64,000 nt of DNA from NCBI GenBank assembly GCA_965203865.1, contig OZ241916.1, positions 806,001 through 870,000 of the forward strand, read 5' to 3'. The notes beneath the pieces were generated by a model. The model was not told the DNA's origin. It searched no databases and saw only the letters and a program-made list of their open reading frames with translations. A program made the translations under genes and the position numbers. Positions 61,846-64,000 of this stretch are shown in pieces (within the stretch, counting starts at the first letter, position 1; each line of letters opens with the position of its first letter). The stretch comes from G965200765 sp965203865 (GTDB lineage: Bacteria > Pseudomonadota > Gammaproteobacteria > Arenicellales > JAJDZL01).

Positions 61846-62679
61846 GTGAAAAAGCTTTTTCTTCTCATCGTAGTTGTTGTATTTTCGGGAGTGTCGGCAG
61901 TTGCATTTTCCACCCCTGAAGAAGACCGAATTGCTTTTCAGAACTACTACTTCTCGAAGTTTCCGGACACTCCAAGAGAGGACTTTATTAATGGTGTCTA
62001 TTCCATAAATAAGGATTTAAGAGAGCAGTGGCTGGAGCTGGAAGATTTTCCTCCGTATGAAATTGCAATTGACGATGGAAAAGAGTTATTCGAAACACCA
62101 TTTGCAAACGGAAAAACTTACGCAGACTGCTTCGAAAATAACGGAATTGAGATTCGTCAAAACTATCCCTATTTCGATTTGGAGCAGGGCCAGGTAATTA
62201 CGCTGGAGTATGCAATTAACCAATGCCGCGAAGCGAACGGTGAAGAACCTTTGCCGTATCGGAAAGGCGACCTCGCGGCAATTTCGGCTTATATGGCTTA
62301 CACATCCAGAGGGCATACGATTGATGTTGAAATACCGGACGACCCTCGGGCACTTGCGGCTTATGAAATGGGCAAGCGGTTCTATTACACCAAGCGGGGG
62401 CAATTGAATTTCGCATGTTCAGACTGCCATGTTGTCAGCTCCGGTACAAAACTTCGCTCTGAAACACTGAGCCCGGCTTTGGGTAACACAAGTCATTTTC
62501 CGGTTTATCGGCTGGAATGGAATGAAATCGGTACTCTGCATAGACGATTTGTTGGTTGCAATCAGCAGGTACGCGCCAAGGCGTTCAAGCCTCAAAGCGA
62601 GGCATATCGAAATCTTGAATTCTTCCTGACTTACATGTCGAATGGTCTAAAATTTAACGGGCCCGGTGTTCGCAAGTAA
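61846..62679 (+). CDS. soxA: SoxA, cytochrome c subunit of SoxAX (single-haem type)
   Basis: The GTG start at 61846 gives MKKLFLLIVVVVFSGVSAVA as signal peptide, then STPEEDRIAFQNYYFSKFP. The N-terminal half has YADCFENNG where two-haem SoxA proteins have a CxxCH site, so that haem is lost. The catalytic haem site FACSDCHVVSSGTKLRSE and the active-site Cys in FVGCNQQVRAKAFKPQS (ligand, becomes persulfidated) are intact. The protein is 277 residues, usual for the family. SoxAX joins thiosulfate to SoxY-Cys. Confidence 0.95.
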   Translation: MKKLFLLIVVVVFSGVSAVAFSTPEEDRIAFQNYYFSKFPDTPREDFINGVYSINKDLREQWLELEDFPPYEIAIDDGKELFETPFANGKTYADCFENNGIEIRQNYPYFDLEQGQVITLEYAINQCREANGEEPLPYRKGDLAAISAYMAYTSRGHTIDVEIPDDPRALAAYEMGKRFYYTKRGQLNFACSDCHVVSSGTKLRSETLSPALGNTSHFPVYRLEWNEIGTLHRRFVGCNQQVRAKAFKPQSEAYRNLEFFLTYMSNGLKFNGPGVRK

Positions 62680-62691
62680 TTGTATAAAGGC

Positions 62692-63024
62692 ATGAAAAAA
62701 AAATTAATCTCTCTTTGCTTTCTTTGGGTATTCGCCATGCCCGTGATGCTGCTTGATTCAGGTACGGATGCTTTCGCACAAAGCGAAATGGAAAATTTTG
62801 TAGCCGCTTTTAACGAAGCGAATTTGAAGCGGAAAGAGGCCTCACGCTTGGGCCATGAGTGGCGGGATACCGCAAAACTTCTCAGAAAGGCCAAAAAAAC
62901 GGCCGAAGCAGGCAAGCTGGCTGAAGCAATGGAATACGTTGAACAAGCCCGGTTTCAGAGCGAAATGGCAATTGTTCAGGCGCAAAGAGAAGAGAAGCTT
63001 TGGCGAGGCCGAATTATCCGCTAG
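62692..63024 (+). CDS. soxK: SoxK, SoxAX-binding protein
   Basis: Start chosen at ATG 62692 (MKKKLISLCFLWVFAMPVML); an upstream TTG at 62680 lacks a ribosome site. A signal peptide ends near DAFAQSE, and the mature part is a short helical protein: FNEANLKRKEASRLGHEWRD, TAKLLRKAKKTAEAGKLAEA, ARFQSEMAIVQAQREEKLWR. This matches the small SoxK/SAXB proteins that bind SoxAX and raise its activity. It lies between soxA and soxB, the usual place. Confidence 0.85.
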   Translation: MKKKLISLCFLWVFAMPVMLLDSGTDAFAQSEMENFVAAFNEANLKRKEASRLGHEWRDTAKLLRKAKKTAEAGKLAEAMEYVEQARFQSEMAIVQAQREEKLWRGRIIR

Positions 63025-63148
63025 TTGCAGGCTGGTTGTTTATAACAATACAGTTCAAAATACAGCAAATCCAAGTTTTCCTGGATTACTGCCCAAGTTA
63101 AAAATCGCGGTGAATTTGATGCGCTTCAAGTAGAACTGGAGTTCTTGA

Positions 63149-64000
63149 GTGCATATCGACCGTCGGAATTTTATTCAAATCCTTGCGGCGGCATCCGCTG
63201 CCGGTATTCTGCCCAAGAGTTCTGTTCAATCAGCAGGTACAGGGCTGTACGATATTGAAAATTTCGGCGATGTACGTCTTCTTCACATAACCGATTGCCA
63301 TGCTCAGCTTCATCCTGTTTACTATCGCGAGCCACATACGCATATAGGCGCGGGAAAGCTGTTTGGTTCATCGAATAATTTGGCAGGGCAAGCACTGCTT
63401 GATTTCTACGGCTTTCAGACTAGCAGTATGGAGGCGTATGCCTTTACACACCTGAATTTTGTTGAACTGGCAGAGAAGTACGGAAAAGTTGGAGGTTATG
63501 CGCAATTAAAGACACTGATTGACCAGTTGCGGGGAACATTTGGCAACGAACGCTGCCTGTTGCTGGACGGCGGAGACAGTTGGCAAGGTTCGGGAACTGC
63601 CCTTTGGACCCGCGGAAAGGAAATGGTGGCAGCGAACAACCTGCTCGGGGTCGACATAGCCACTGGTCATTGGGAGTTTACCTACTCGCCTGAAGAGGTG
63701 CAAGAGAATCTTGAAGCGTCTGAAAGCGAATTCGTTGCGCAGAACATATTCTTGACTGAAGAAGCACAGTTCGAAAACAAGCCTGCCTACGATAGTTTCT
63801 CAGGAAGGGTATTTCCGCCCTACACTATTCGTAGACTGGGCAATTTTGAAATTGCAATCATCGGTCAAGCGTTTCCGTATACACCAATAGCCAATCCAAG
63901 TCGCCTTGTTCCTGACTGGACCTTTGGTATTCGCGTCGAGGAGCTTCAAAAGCTTGTGACGAAAGTTCGAAATACGAACAAACCGGATGCCGTGATTCTC
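63149..64000 (+). CDS. soxB: SoxB, thiosulfohydrolase (3' end cut by window edge)
   Basis: The frame starts at GTG 63149, immediately after an in-frame TGA and eight bases after GGAG, and runs to the window end (284 codons). It begins MHIDRRNFIQILAAASAAGI, a Tat-like signal with RRNF. Metal-site motifs of the 5'-nucleotidase-related SoxB family are seen: LLHITDCHAQLHPVYYREPH and LLLDGGDSWQGSGTALWTRG, then ANNLLGVDIATGHWEFTY. SoxB contains a di-Mn centre and releases sulfate from SoxY-bound thiosulfate in the periplasm. Confidence 0.95.
   Translation, partial: MHIDRRNFIQILAAASAAGILPKSSVQSAGTGLYDIENFGDVRLLHITDCHAQLHPVYYREPHTHIGAGKLFGSSNNLAGQALLDFYGFQTSSMEAYAFTHLNFVELAEKYGKVGGYAQLKTLIDQLRGTFGNERCLLLDGGDSWQGSGTALWTRGKEMVAANNLLGVDIATGHWEFTYSPEEVQENLEASESEFVAQNIFLTEEAQFENKPAYDSFSGRVFPPYTIRRLGNFEIAIIGQAFPYTPIANPSRLVPDWTFGIRVEELQKLVTKVRNTNKPDAVIL

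Overview
The window looks like chromosome of a gammaproteobacterium, probably a marine and possibly host-associated sulfur oxidiser. Evidence seen: a coq7-type ubiquinone gene, the murJ-ribF pair usual in Gammaproteobacteria, a sox thiosulfate-oxidation cluster, a very large Ca2+-binding-type surface protein and a full purine-degradation cluster. Taxonomy and lifestyle are inference. Most of the DNA is moderately A+T-rich; the giant surface gene (about 9.8-25.1 kb) is visibly G+C-richer.

Layout. 0-2.9 kb: an amino-acid-type ABC binding protein (cut by the left edge), divergent from a split aconitase X gene pair, with two palindromes between them. 2.9-5.2 kb: a decaying patch (broken rppH, a scrap of IS1595-type transposase), then an exact 7 x 80 bp array (14 spaced palindromes) leading into a Fic protein with a winged-helix end. 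5.2-9.5 kb: housekeeping genes coq7 (apparently frameshifted near its start), tRNA-Lys, murJ, a DUF2203 gene and ribF. 9.5-25.1 kb: a giant autotransporter-like protein with about 39 Calx-beta repeats; an 11-G tract separates its start codon and signal peptide into two frames, so it looks phase-variable and OFF in this sequence. 25.1-27.2 kb: hairpin-rich intergenic DNA and an AlbA_2/Schlafen-type protein.

27.2-45.7 kb, all minus strand: ilvE, then a purine scavenging and breakdown cluster. In transcription order from the right it is puuE, an allantoicase-ureidoglycolate lyase fusion, puuD, uraH, xdhA, xdhB, xdhC, a nucleoside-type ABC transporter (ATPase and two permeases), two BMP-family binding proteins separated by a degenerate IS1595-type element, and guaD. 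Together these can take guanine or xanthine to urate, allantoin, allantoate and finally glyoxylate plus urea; only an OHCU decarboxylase (uraD) is not seen. A 22-bp palindrome sits in front of puuE.

45.7-51 kb: a two-gene cassette (HTH-fused DNA methyltransferase and an overlapping candidate restriction enzyme), then an APH-fold kinase and a class III aminotransferase that may act on hydroxylysine or an amino alcohol. 51-64 kb: an SDR, a tandem-thioredoxin SoxW-like protein, a single 2453-residue reducing type I polyketide synthase on the opposite strand, then soxX-soxY-soxZ-soxA-soxK-soxB, with soxB cut by the right edge.

Most notable: the G-tract-controlled giant adhesin, the palindrome array next to fic, the lone fungal-style reducing PKS beside the sox operon, and the allantoicase-ureidoglycolate lyase fusion.
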